A stretch of 21,895 nucleotides of DNA from RUG11462 sp045649405 (GTDB lineage: Bacteria > Bacillota > Clostridia > Oscillospirales > Acutalibacteraceae), in contig JAZRPW010000058.1 in the NCBI GenBank assembly GCA_045649405.1, positions 1 through 21,895 of the forward strand. The letters are read 5' to 3'. The position numbers and the translations under genes were made by a program. Position 1 is the stretch's first letter. Each line of letters starts with the position of its first letter. The notes under the pieces are model-generated. The model saw only the letters and a list, made by a program, of their open reading frames with translations, was not told where the DNA came from and did not search any database. Below, piece after piece: positions 8,280 to 15,233 of the stretch.

Positions 8280-11200
8280 ATGAACGCAAACGACATTAAA
8301 TCTATTCTAATTTCCTATTTAAAAGCGACCTATTCTCAGGTGAGAATTTATCAAGAAAAAAGCATTGGCTCATCAATTTGCGATGTTATGGCGGCAACCG
8401 ACCGACTTATTGGTTTTGAAATTAAAAGTGATTTGGACAACTACACTCGCCTTGCTGAACAAATTAAAGCTTATGATTTATTTTTTGATGAGAATTATTT
8501 GGTGGTTGGTGCAAAACATTTAAAATCATCTTTCGAGAAAATTCCTGAGCATTGGGGCATTATTTGTATTAAAGAAAACGATGTTTTTGTTGAAAGAAAA
8601 GCCAAAAGTGGGCAAAGAGTTTCAAGAAGAAAACAATTGTCAATTCTTTGGAAACTTGAACTTAAAAATCTTTTGGTAAAAAACAACTTGCCTATTTATG
8701 CACAAAAAGAAAAAGGCTTTTTGGCAGACAAAATTGTAAATTGCGTTGAAGACACTGTTTTGCGAAAACAAATTGCAAATGAACTTTTGCACCGTGATTA
8801 TTCACTTTTTGATGCAAAAGATTACACCCTTTATTTTAATTCTGAAGAAAACGACTTTCCAACGCAAGAGCTCGTTGACACACTTTCTGAAAAAGATTTT
8901 TCGCATTTTACATTAGACAAATGGATTGAACTTTACAAAATGGCTGTTGAAAGAGCCGAGCAGAAAAACGCTTTGTACAAAAAAGAAGTTGATAGAAAAA
9001 TTGAGCATAAAATTACTTACAAAGATATTGAAGTTTCTTTGGGCGCTCCTTGGATTAGCAAAGAAATTATTAACGATTTTATTTTTCACATTTTATATGA
9101 ACAAAATTTCCACATTCATTATCAACATACCGTTGATGAAAACAACAGAGATTTTGTTGAGTTTGAAAAAATAACTGGTAGTTGGTTTATTAAAAACAAA
9201 AGATATTTGGCTTGGCAATGCTATCAAAGCACTCAGGTTAAATTTGGCATTAAAAATTATAACGCGCTAAAAATTATTGAAGCAACAATGAATTTGCGAG
9301 AAATCAAGGTTTATAAAAACAAAAAGATTGATGAAAACAGCACCATTGTTGCGCTTGAAAAGCAAAAGTTAATTATTGAAGAATTCAAAAACTGGATTTG
9401 GCAAGATGAAGACCGAATTTGGATTGTTGAACATGCCTATAACAAAATGTTTAGCAAGTTGCCGAACAAACAATACAACGGCCAAGCCCTTGAGTTTCCT
9501 GAAATGTCAAAAGATTTTTCGCTCTATCCTTATCAAAAAGATGCTGTGCAAAAAATCATCAACGAAAAAAACACTTTGCTTGCATTTGATGTTGGTGCAG
9601 GCAAAACATTTATTATGATTGCAGCGGCGATGAAAATGCGACAAGCAGGCGTTTCACGAAAGAATTTGTTTGTTGTGCCAAACCATATTGTTGGACAATG
9701 GGAGAAAATCTTTTCACAACTTTACCCAAAAGCAAAACTTTTGGCAATTGAGCCAAAAGTTTTTAAACCAGAAATGCGAAACAAGGTGCTTAGTCAAATT
9801 CGTGACGGCAACTATGACGGAATTATTATCGCTTACAGTTGTTTTGAAATGATTCAAATGTCAACCGACAGCATTTATGAAAATATGAAGCAAAGTTTGA
9901 ACGCTTTAGAACAAGAAATCGAAAAAATGCACAGTGGTTATAATTACGACCATTGGAAACAAAAAACCTTGACAAAAGAAAAAAGCAGAATTTTAAAACT
10001 CACTAATGATTTTGTGCAAAGTATGAATCCGCAGACAACAAATGACATTACCTTTGACCAACTTGAAATTAACACTCTGTTTCTTGATGAAGCGCACAAT
10101 TATAAAAATCTTCCACTCAAAACCTCTTTGTCAAAAGGCATTAGTGGAATTAACACAAAGGGGTCAAAAAAGTGTCTTGATATGTTGCACAAAATTAGAT
10201 GTGTGCAACAAACAAATGGCGGTGGAGTTGTTTTTGCAACCGGCACTCCTTTGTGCAATTCAATTGCCGATACTTTTGTTATGCAGGTTTATTTGCAGTT
10301 TGAAGAGTTGCAACGCTTGTCGCTTGACTCTTTTGACAACTGGATTAAAACCTTTGCGCAACCAGAACAACTTTGTGAAATTGATGTTGACACTTCAAAA
10401 TATCGTTTTATAACTCGTTTTGCAAAATTCCACAATTTAACCGAATTGGCATCTCTTTTTTCACAGGTGGCAATATTTTATGCCAACACAAACATTGAAG
10501 GGTTGCCACAACTTTCTGGTTATACCAATGTTGTTATTGAAAAGTTTGAAAATTTGCAAAATTATATGCAAAAATTAGTTGAAAGAACTGAAGATATTCG
10601 CACAGGTATGATAGACAAAAAATTTGATAATATGTTAAAGGTTAGTACCGATGGTAGAAAAGCAGCCCTTGATTTGCGACTTGTTGGCGAAGAACAACCA
10701 CTAAATAATTCTTCAAAAATTATTCGTTGTGTTAACAATGTTTTAGAACTTTATAAAAATGAAAAAGACACAACTCAGCTTGTTTTTTGCGACTATTCTA
10801 CCCCAAAAAAAGACCAGTTTAATGTTTACAGCGAAATTAAAAAAGCGCTAATTGAAAAAGGTGTGCCACAAAACGAAATTGCCTTTATTCACAATTACAA
10901 CACCGAAAGCAAAAAGGTTGAACTGTTCCAAAAATTCAACAGTGGCAAGGTGCGAATTTTAATTGGCTCAACTTTTAAACTTGGTATTGGTGCGAATGTT
11001 CAGGTTAAATTAAAAGCAATTCATCATCTTGATGTTCCTTGGCGACCTGCTGATATGGTGCAACGAGAAGGCAGAATTTTAAGGCGTGGCAACACAAATG
11101 AAAAGGTGCTTATTTATCGTTATGTTACACAGGGCAGTTTTGACTCTTACGCATGGCAGATTTTAGAGACAAAGCAAAGGTTTATTTCGCAATTTTTGAC

Positions 11201-11891
11201 CGGCAGTTTATATCAAAGAACAGCGGCAGATTTGGAAGACAATGTGCTAAGTTATGGCGAAGTTAAAGCATTAGCTTTATCAGAACCGCTTATGAAAATT
11301 TTGGCTGAAAAAGAAAACGAACTTAGCAATTTAAAGGTAATGATTGCAAAAGAAAATGAGACTAAAGTTGAACAAAAAGCAGAACTAAAAGAACTAACAA
11401 CAAACATTAACAAACTTGAAAGCAAAAACGAAAAGGCAGTAAAAATGTTAAGTGTATTGCGAAATATCGATAGCAAAGAGTTTTCAAACACTTATCAAGA
11501 AATTAAAGATGCTTTTTCGCTTGATGCTGTGTTGAAAAAGAAGCCTTTACAAATTACATCTGTATTAGGTTTTAAAATTGTTTTGCCTGAAATTGTTAAT
11601 GAGAAAAATCCGTTTGTCTTTTTACAAAAAGACAACGAACAATTTATTATCAAAATGGGTGATTCAACCACTGGTAATGCAAAAAGAATTGTAATGACTT
11701 TAAAACAATTTGACAAAGTTGTTTTAAAGCTACACGAAAAACTGGCAAAAATGAGAAAAAGATGGTTTGAACTTGACAAAGCATTAGAAACTCAAGACTC
11801 GCCATATCATAAACAATTGCGAGAATGTCAAGAAGAAATTAACCATATAATAGCGCAAATGAATATTTATGAACCTGAATTTGACTGCTAA
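8280..11891 (+). CDS. PD-(D/E)XK nuclease (MmcB-like)-SF2/SNF2-type helicase fusion
   Basis: This 1203-residue protein joins a nuclease to a helicase. The N-terminal 110 or so residues look like an MmcB-like PD-(D/E)XK domain: Asp35, Glu47-Ile-Lys49 (GFEIKSD) and Gln61. Residues 230-370 match the middle region (LGAPWISKEIIN) of the very large helicases of conjugative elements and phages, which normally carry an N-terminal adenine methylase; none is present here. Helicase motifs are DVGAGKTF (Lys442), FVVPNHIVGQWE, DEAH (603-606), FATGTPLCNS and QREGRILRRG (928-937). A coiled coil follows (about 1005-1065). I start at ATG 8280 because AGAGGTG (8268-8274) is correctly spaced; the in-frame GTG at 8262 has no SD. 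The likely role is DNA restriction, repair or mobile-element processing; defence is inference. No methylase, integrase or relaxase is nearby. Confidence 0.85.
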   Translation: MNANDIKSILISYLKATYSQVRIYQEKSIGSSICDVMAATDRLIGFEIKSDLDNYTRLAEQIKAYDLFFDENYLVVGAKHLKSSFEKIPEHWGIICIKENDVFVERKAKSGQRVSRRKQLSILWKLELKNLLVKNNLPIYAQKEKGFLADKIVNCVEDTVLRKQIANELLHRDYSLFDAKDYTLYFNSEENDFPTQELVDTLSEKDFSHFTLDKWIELYKMAVERAEQKNALYKKEVDRKIEHKITYKDIEVSLGAPWISKEIINDFIFHILYEQNFHIHYQHTVDENNRDFVEFEKITGSWFIKNKRYLAWQCYQSTQVKFGIKNYNALKIIEATMNLREIKVYKNKKIDENSTIVALEKQKLIIEEFKNWIWQDEDRIWIVEHAYNKMFSKLPNKQYNGQALEFPEMSKDFSLYPYQKDAVQKIINEKNTLLAFDVGAGKTFIMIAAAMKMRQAGVSRKNLFVVPNHIVGQWEKIFSQLYPKAKLLAIEPKVFKPEMRNKVLSQIRDGNYDGIIIAYSCFEMIQMSTDSIYENMKQSLNALEQEIEKMHSGYNYDHWKQKTLTKEKSRILKLTNDFVQSMNPQTTNDITFDQLEINTLFLDEAHNYKNLPLKTSLSKGISGINTKGSKKCLDMLHKIRCVQQTNGGGVVFATGTPLCNSIADTFVMQVYLQFEELQRLSLDSFDNWIKTFAQPEQLCEIDVDTSKYRFITRFAKFHNLTELASLFSQVAIFYANTNIEGLPQLSGYTNVVIEKFENLQNYMQKLVERTEDIRTGMIDKKFDNMLKVSTDGRKAALDLRLVGEEQPLNNSSKIIRCVNNVLELYKNEKDTTQLVFCDYSTPKKDQFNVYSEIKKALIEKGVPQNEIAFIHNYNTESKKVELFQKFNSGKVRILIGSTFKLGIGANVQVKLKAIHHLDVPWRPADMVQREGRILRRGNTNEKVLIYRYVTQGSFDSYAWQILETKQRFISQFLTGSLYQRTAADLEDNVLSYGEVKALALSEPLMKILAEKENELSNLKVMIAKENETKVEQKAELKELTTNINKLESKNEKAVKMLSVLRNIDSKEFSNTYQEIKDAFSLDAVLKKKPLQITSVLGFKIVLPEIVNEKNPFVFLQKDNEQFIIKMGDSTTGNAKRIVMTLKQFDKVVLKLHEKLAKMRKRWFELDKALETQDSPYHKQLRECQEEINHIIAQMNIYEPEFDC

Positions 11892-11897
11892 AAAAGT

Positions 11898-11930
11898 AAA
11901 AACACGCAACCGTTTTGGTTGCGTGTTTTT
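11898..11930. terminator. Bidirectional rho-independent terminator
   Basis: 14-bp perfect stem AAAAACACGCAACC / GGTTGCGTGTTTTT, loop GTTTT. It ends the helicase gene (+) and overlaps the stop codon of the convergent XRE gene (-). Confidence 0.9.
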
Positions 11931-12174
11931 ATAAATTTCTAAACAATTCATCAATACGAATATCAAAAATTTTTGCGATTGCCAAAATCTCTTTATCGGT
12001 GGCAACACGGGTTTGCCCTTCTAACTTTGAAAGCGATGAAAAATTCATTTCAACACCCAAAAGTTGCATATTAATTGCCAATTCTTTTTGGCTCATCATA
12101 TTAAGTCTGCGAAGTTTTGTAACATTCGCGCCAATTATATTTTTATCTCCAAGTGGTACCTGCCTTGATTTCAT
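11929..12174 (-). CDS. Small XRE-family helix-turn-helix regulator
   Basis: This 81-residue protein is almost entirely a Cro/C1-type HTH domain. A short basic lead (MKSRQVPLGDKN) is followed by NVTKLRRLNMMSQKELAINM, a turn, then SSLSKLEGQTRVATDKEILAIAKIFDI and ELF, the usual XRE pattern. There is no sensor domain, so it probably acts as a simple DNA-binding repressor. SD AAGGTGA precedes the ATG. It is divergent from the AMP-forming ligase and convergent with the nuclease-helicase. Divergent XRE genes often control themselves and their neighbour, and the inverted repeat at 12233-12271 is the obvious candidate site. That link is inference. Confidence 0.88.
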   Translation of the reverse strand: MKSRQVPLGDKNIIGANVTKLRRLNMMSQKELAINMQLLGVEMNFSSLSKLEGQTRVATDKEILAIAKIFDIRIDELFRNL

Positions 12175-12206
12175 AATATCACCTTCAGTTTTTTAATTAT
12201 AATTCT

Positions 12207-12215
12207 ATTATAGCA
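12207..12215 (-). promoter_or_regulatory. Extended -10 promoter of the XRE gene
   Basis: The minus strand reads TGCTATAAT, a perfect -10 with the extended TGn element. No good -35 is seen 17 bp upstream (nearest TTTCAA). The start would lie about 15 bp beyond, close to the gene. Confidence 0.55.
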
Positions 12216-12229
12216 TAAAAAAATAATAA

Positions 12230-12258
12230 TTGAAAGTCTAAATATTTTGTGGTATTAT
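12230..12258 (+). promoter_or_regulatory. Promoter of the AMP-forming ligase gene
   Basis: TTGAAA (12230-12235), 17-bp spacer, TATTAT (12253-12258), with TGG just before the -10 (extended -10). Start near 12265, followed by SD AAGGAG (12273-12278). Confidence 0.7.
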
Positions 12259-12271
12259 ATTTTTAGACTTT
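12233..12271. promoter_or_regulatory. Inverted repeat bracketing the ligase promoter (candidate operator)
   Basis: AAAGTCTAAA (12233-12242) and TTTAGACTTT (12262-12271) are perfect 10-bp inverted arms 19 bp apart. The left arm overlaps the -35 and the right arm covers the predicted transcription start. A dimeric repressor here would block the promoter. As RNA only the right arm would be transcribed, so this is a DNA signal rather than a hairpin. Confidence 0.55.
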
Positions 12272-12286
12272 TAAGGAGATTTTGCA

Positions 12287-13714
12287 GTGAACAGTATTAT
12301 TGAGGCGATTTATGAAAATGGCGAGTTGTTTCCTGAAAAGGTAGCAATTTCTTATGAAAATAACAAAATTACATATTTTGAGTTTTGCAAAAAAATTCAA
12401 TTGTTTGCTTCTTCTTTGCGTGCAAAAGGCGTTAAAAAAGGTAGCAGAATTGCAATTGAAGCAGATGATTTGATTGCGTTTTTTGCAGCCCTTTTAGGTT
12501 GCCATTTGGCAGGTTGCGTTGCAGTGCCAATTGAAAAAGATATTTCAATTTATCGTTTGCAAGAAATTTTGAAAACAACCAAACCAACCCTTGTTTTTAT
12601 GAAAAACAACGGCGAAAGTTTTGAAGAATTTTTTGCACCAACTGATGAAAAGGTAAACTATAAAAAAATAAAGTCGGATTCGGTTTGCACAATCACATCA
12701 ACCACAGGCACAACCGGCAACCCTGTTTTGGTTGCACACACAAACCAAAACGTGCTTGTAACCGAGCAAAACCTTGTTGAAGCAACCAATATTAATGCCG
12801 AAACAATTATGTTTACAAACATCTCTTTCTCACTTGCGGCGGGTTATCGCCGAGTTTTAGCAACGCTTTATGCCGGCGCAACTGCGGTTGTTTCACACAG
12901 ACAATTAAGTGAAGAGTTGCTTAAAGAAGTGTTCAGCAACCACAACATTAATTATATGGCAATTGTCAACTCTGACTTGAATTGGTTGGTATCGCTCAAA
13001 GATGAGTTTATTGTAAAAGCAATTAAAAACCTTAACACCGTGCAAACTGTTGTTGGTCCGCTTACATCTGTTAGCATTCGCACATTCCACAAACGTTTTG
13101 TTGATGTTGACCTTTACAATGTTTATGGCACAACCGAGTCAGGTTGTATTGCAGTAAACAAAACATCAGTTAATGCCGAAGAAAACTGTCTTGGCAAGCC
13201 AACCGTTAACTCAAACGTATTTGTTATTGATGAAAACGGCAAAAAGGTAACAAAACCTGGCGAATATGGTTATATGGCTGTTAAAGGCGATATGAATATG
13301 CAGGGTTATTATCACAAAAAGGCGTTGACCGAGAAGGTTATGCCAGCCGATTATATTGTGATTAACGATATTGTTTATTTTGATGAAGACGGTTATTATT
13401 ATTTTGTAAGCCGTGTTGGAGATATTATTGACGTTTGCGGTCACAAGGTATTGCCAAGCGAAATTGAAACTGTGGCAATGAAGTTTACAGGGGTTGTTGA
13501 CTGCGCTTGTGTTGCAAAAGAAACCGAGCTTGGCTCTACTCCTCTTTTGTATGTTCAAATTGAAAACAAAGATGGATTTTGCATTGAAGATTTGCAAAAA
13601 CATTTGAAAAAGCGTTTGGAAAAATACAAAGTGCCAAGTGATGTTGTTATTATTGATAAAATTCCAAGAACAACAACCGGCAAATTGATGAGAAAATCAT
13701 TAGCAATGAAATAA
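12287..13714 (+). CDS. AMP-dependent synthetase/ligase (class I adenylate-forming enzyme)
   Basis: This 475-residue ANL-superfamily enzyme would activate a carboxylic acid as an acyl-adenylate. Motifs seen: the A3 phosphate loop TTGTTGNPVLV (139-149), LYNVYGTTESG (A5), FVSRVGDIIDVCGHKVLPSEIE-type A7/A8 hinge, and IPRTTTGKLMRKS with the A10 catalytic lysine at 466. The A3 loop departs from TSGTTGxPKGV: the lysine and glycine are Val147-Leu148. The enzyme is shorter than acyl-CoA synthetases (500-600), closer to stand-alone adenylation domains. No carrier protein, reductase or NRPS gene is nearby, so the substrate cannot be predicted. Start is GTG at 12287, 8 bp after SD AAGGAG. Expression is probably controlled at the inverted repeat over its promoter, possibly by the divergent XRE protein. 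Confidence 0.88.
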   Translation: MNSIIEAIYENGELFPEKVAISYENNKITYFEFCKKIQLFASSLRAKGVKKGSRIAIEADDLIAFFAALLGCHLAGCVAVPIEKDISIYRLQEILKTTKPTLVFMKNNGESFEEFFAPTDEKVNYKKIKSDSVCTITSTTGTTGNPVLVAHTNQNVLVTEQNLVEATNINAETIMFTNISFSLAAGYRRVLATLYAGATAVVSHRQLSEELLKEVFSNHNINYMAIVNSDLNWLVSLKDEFIVKAIKNLNTVQTVVGPLTSVSIRTFHKRFVDVDLYNVYGTTESGCIAVNKTSVNAEENCLGKPTVNSNVFVIDENGKKVTKPGEYGYMAVKGDMNMQGYYHKKALTEKVMPADYIVINDIVYFDEDGYYYFVSRVGDIIDVCGHKVLPSEIETVAMKFTGVVDCACVAKETELGSTPLLYVQIENKDGFCIEDLQKHLKKRLEKYKVPSDVVIIDKIPRTTTGKLMRKSLAMK

Positions 13715-13742
13715 AAAAACGCACCCGTTTGGGTGCGTTTTT
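13715..13742. terminator. Bidirectional terminator (copy 2 of the repeated hairpin)
   Basis: Same core cgcacccgtttgggtgcg with A-run and T-run as at 5946-5973. It sits directly after the ligase stop codon and overlaps the stop codon of the convergent small gene. Confidence 0.92.
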
Positions 13743-14083
13743 TAATATTTTATATTATTTTTCACAGCATTAGGGTCAAAAGGAAACAATGGCTTGTTTT
13801 TGTCAAAATCAAAATCTTTGACACGATTGTCAATTTGCATTCCCATTTTTAACCCAGTGCTAAATCCACTTAAAAATAATTTTTTAGCATATTCATTCAT
13901 TTTTTCATCAAGCAATATTTCAAAATTTTTAAATGCGTTTCGTTGCTCTTTTGATAATTCATTAAAAAATAGTTGTTTCGCATCATAAAAAATTGGATCG
14001 GTTAAATCCATTCTTGTTTTTTCAACTTCAACTGACTTTTTTAAATCAAGCTCGCCTTCGTAAAGTTTTTCTAACAAATCCAT
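13742..14083 (-). CDS. Small hypothetical protein (weakly DUF6809-like)
   Basis: I do not firmly recognise this 113-residue protein. It is charged and helical, starting MDLLEKLYEGELDLKKS, with a central ELSKEQRNAFKNFEILLDE block, then KKLFLSGFSTGLKMGMQ and a Phe/Pro/Asn-rich tail. The LYEGEL start and the GFxxGLKMG helix recall small DUF6809-type proteins of Clostridia, but this is from memory. No signal peptide or membrane helix. AGGAG (14090-14094) precedes the ATG. The striking feature is upstream: a terminator-like hairpin with six Us ends only a few bases before the SD, behind a longer structured leader, suggesting expression by read-through or attenuation. It may be the coding target of that RNA. 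Confidence 0.7.
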   Translation of the reverse strand: MDLLEKLYEGELDLKKSVEVEKTRMDLTDPIFYDAKQLFFNELSKEQRNAFKNFEILLDEKMNEYAKKLFLSGFSTGLKMGMQIDNRVKDFDFDKNKPLFPFDPNAVKNNIKY

Positions 14084-14099
14084 ATTTTTCTCCTAAAAT

Positions 14100-14126
14100 A
14101 AAAAAGTGCGCCTACAAGAGACGCAC
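14100..14126 (-). terminator. Terminator/attenuator just upstream of the small gene's SD
   Basis: On the minus strand GTGCGTCT-CTTGT-AGGCGCAC (one G-U pair) is followed by six Ts, then SD AGGAG five bases later. Its place between a promoter and a start codon fits attenuation; alternatively it ends a separate small RNA. Confidence 0.7.
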
Positions 14127-14188
14127 CGAAAAAGTGAAATCCCTCGTAAGTTGCTACACTAACGTTCTTTATCCAATTTGGGAATGAG

Positions 14189-14225
14189 AAAAAAGGGAAA
14201 CACCTTTTACCAAGGTATTTTTCCC
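14189..14225 (-). terminator. Second terminator-like hairpin inside the leader
   Basis: The minus strand reads GGGAAA-(AAT)-ACCTT-GGTAA-AAGGT-(G)-TTTCCC followed by six Ts. It could stop transcription early. Its GGGAA arm also belongs to the competing long helix with 14171-14184, so the two folds exclude each other. Confidence 0.45.
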
Positions 14226-14261
14226 AAGATTAGATAAATTTTTAATTAGTGTAGCAAATAC

Positions 14262-14290
14262 ATATTACCATAATTTTTGAAAAAAAGCAA
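14262..14290 (-). promoter_or_regulatory. Promoter of the leader RNA/small gene
   Basis: Minus strand: TTGCTT (14290-14285), 17-bp spacer, TAATAT (14267-14262) with TGG before the -10. The predicted start coincides with the first base-paired nucleotides of the leader RNA. Confidence 0.55.
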
Positions 14291-14306
14291 TATAAAAAAC
14301 GGAAAG

Positions 14307-14329
14307 AGGTGCGAATACAGTTCGCTCCT
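14307..14329. repeat. Intergenic palindromic repeat (REP-like)
   Basis: AGGTGCGAA-TACAG-TTCGCTCCT pairs over 9 bp with one T-T mismatch. Read on the minus strand, the GTAGGAGCGAA...TTCGC form resembles short intergenic hairpin repeats scattered in Clostridia genomes; that resemblance is from memory. Confidence 0.5.
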
Positions 14330-14352
14330 ACGAATTTATAGAAAATTGTAGG
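14327..14352. repeat. Inverted repeat CCTAC...GTAGG
   Basis: CCTACgAATTT-atag-AAAATTGTAGG forms a bulged stem overlapping the preceding repeat. Probably part of the same repeat cluster. Confidence 0.35.
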
Positions 14353-14363
14353 TTTTTAAATTC

Positions 14364-14416
14364 ATCGCCGAAGGGCGATACATTAATTATTCATTATTAA
14401 TTATTCACTGTTCATT
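14364..14416. repeat. ATCGCC hairpin plus ATTATTC-rich tandem repeat
   Basis: ATCGCC-GAAG-GGCGAT (14364-14379) is a perfect 6-bp stem. It is followed by a degenerate tandem run of TAATTATTCATTAT-type units (14381-14416). The pairing of a CGCC/GGCG hairpin with ATTATTC repeats looks like a dispersed intergenic element. Confidence 0.5.
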
Positions 14417-14422
14417 AAAAAC

Positions 14423-14450
14423 AAAAACGCACCCGTTTGGGTGCGTTTTT
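14423..14450. terminator. Terminator of the rpsF-ssb-rpsR operon (copy 3 of the repeated hairpin)
   Basis: Identical core cgcacccgtttgggtgcg with 5 A/T pairs on each side, 13 bp after the rpsR stop codon in the direction of transcription. Confidence 0.92.
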
Positions 14451-14462
14451 AATTTGTTTTAA

Positions 14463-14720
14463 TTAGTCAGCAACATAAGGCATAAGTGCTAAATGTCTTG
14501 CTCTCTTAATTGCAACAGTCAATGCTCTTTGATGGAAAGTGCAAGTGCCTGTAACTCTTCTTGGGAGAATTTTTGCTCTTTCAGAAGTGTATTTAGAAAG
14601 CTTTGAAATGTTTTTGTAGTCGATAAAACCTTTGTTTTGTCTATCAACACAAAAAGCACAAACCTTTTTACGACCTTTTCTAATAGGTCTTGCTGGACGC
14701 TCTGTTCTTTTTTCTTCCAT
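14463..14720 (-). CDS. rpsR: 30S ribosomal protein S18
   Basis: An 85-residue S18, a primary constituent of the 30S platform that binds as a heterodimer with S6. Family blocks are KVCAFCVD (paired cysteines, residues 21 and 24, as in zinc-binding S18 variants), IDYKNISKLSKYTSERAKIL, PRRVTGTC and HQRALTVAIKRARHLALMPY. The length is typical. SD AAGGAGG sits just before the ATG. It is the last gene of rpsF-ssb-rpsR, the normal order in Bacillota, 55 bp after ssb and followed by a strong terminator. Probably controlled with rpsF by S6:S18 feedback at the operon leader. Confidence 0.98.
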   Translation of the reverse strand: MEEKRTERPARPIRKGRKKVCAFCVDRQNKGFIDYKNISKLSKYTSERAKILPRRVTGTCTFHQRALTVAIKRARHLALMPYVAD

Positions 14721-14775
14721 TGTAAAGTGTCCTCCTTGTTAGATTTATATATCTGAAACTAAAATTTCGATATGA

Positions 14776-15207
14776 TTAGAAAGGAAGGTCATCATCACCC
14801 ATAGAAATTTCTTCAAAATCGCCAGTGTCAACGTTTGAGAATGAAGCAGGTGAAACTTCCTTAGCTGCAGGGGCTGCGCCGCCTGACTCTTGTTTTGAAC
14901 CGCAGAACTGAGCTTGGTCAACAACAACGTCATAAGTTGTACGTTTGTTACCATCTTTGTCAGTATAGCTTCTTTGTTGCAATGTACCACGAATAGCAAT
15001 CATTTGACCTTTTGTGAAATACTTTGTAATAAAGTCAGCATTTGCACGCCAAGCAACACAATTGATAAAATCAGTTTGTCTTTCGCCGCCTGATTGATAA
15101 GAACGGTCAACTGCAACTGAGAATGAAGAAACAGAAATTCCGTTTCCTGTTGTGCGAAGTTCAGGTTGAGCAGTAAGTCTGCCCATAATTACTACTACAT
15201 TAAGCAT
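14776..15207 (-). CDS. ssb: Single-stranded DNA-binding protein
   Basis: A 143-residue SSB that coats single-stranded DNA in replication and repair. The OB fold runs from MLNVVVIMGRLTAQPELR through FINCVAWRANADFITKYF and KGQMIAIRGTLQQRSY to about residue 105. A Gly/Ala/Ser-rich linker follows and then the acidic tip DDDLPF, which recruits partner proteins. I start at the ATG at 15207: the GG-containing SD is about 9 bp upstream, whereas the TTG at 15213 would sit almost on the SD. It is the middle gene between rpsF (26 bp away) and rpsR. The short tail and operon position mark it as the housekeeping SSB rather than a plasmid or competence copy. Confidence 0.96.
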   Translation of the reverse strand: MLNVVVIMGRLTAQPELRTTGNGISVSSFSVAVDRSYQSGGERQTDFINCVAWRANADFITKYFTKGQMIAIRGTLQQRSYTDKDGNKRTTYDVVVDQAQFCGSKQESGGAAPAAKEVSPASFSNVDTGDFEEISMGDDDLPF

Positions 15208-15233
15208 GTTCAATTACCTTTTCTTTCGTAAAA

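Larger units (their letters stand above)
14100..14255 (-). ncRNA. Candidate structured leader RNA or small RNA (class unknown)
   Basis: A predicted start near 14255 (promoter 14262-14290) would give an RNA of about 156 nt ending at a U-run. Its 5' end pairs with an internal segment: 14246-14257 and 14151-14162 are perfect 12-bp inverted arms (TTGCTACACTAA on the minus strand). Inside, 14221-14235 and 14171-14184 form a second long helix with one bulge and one G-U pair, enclosing hairpin 14195-14225. A single-stranded stretch (ACUUACGAGGGAUUUCAC) leads to the terminal hairpin 14106-14126. I found no match to T-box, SAM, lysine, cobalamin, c-di-GMP, 6S or SRP motifs that I know. Structure is by eye. 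Confidence 0.5.

Noticed and set aside
8280..11891. A complete conjugative element or prophage around the helicase
   Set aside because: No integrase, relaxase, coupling protein, phage structural gene or attachment repeats were seen on either side.
14100..14255. 6S RNA, T-box or known riboswitch
   Set aside because: Too short and without the central bubble for 6S; no T-box motif (no GGGTGGnACCGCG-like sequence) and no aptamer core I recognise.
15211..15213. TTG start for ssb
   Set aside because: It would sit almost on the SD; the ATG at 15207 gives the normal SSB N-terminus and better spacing.
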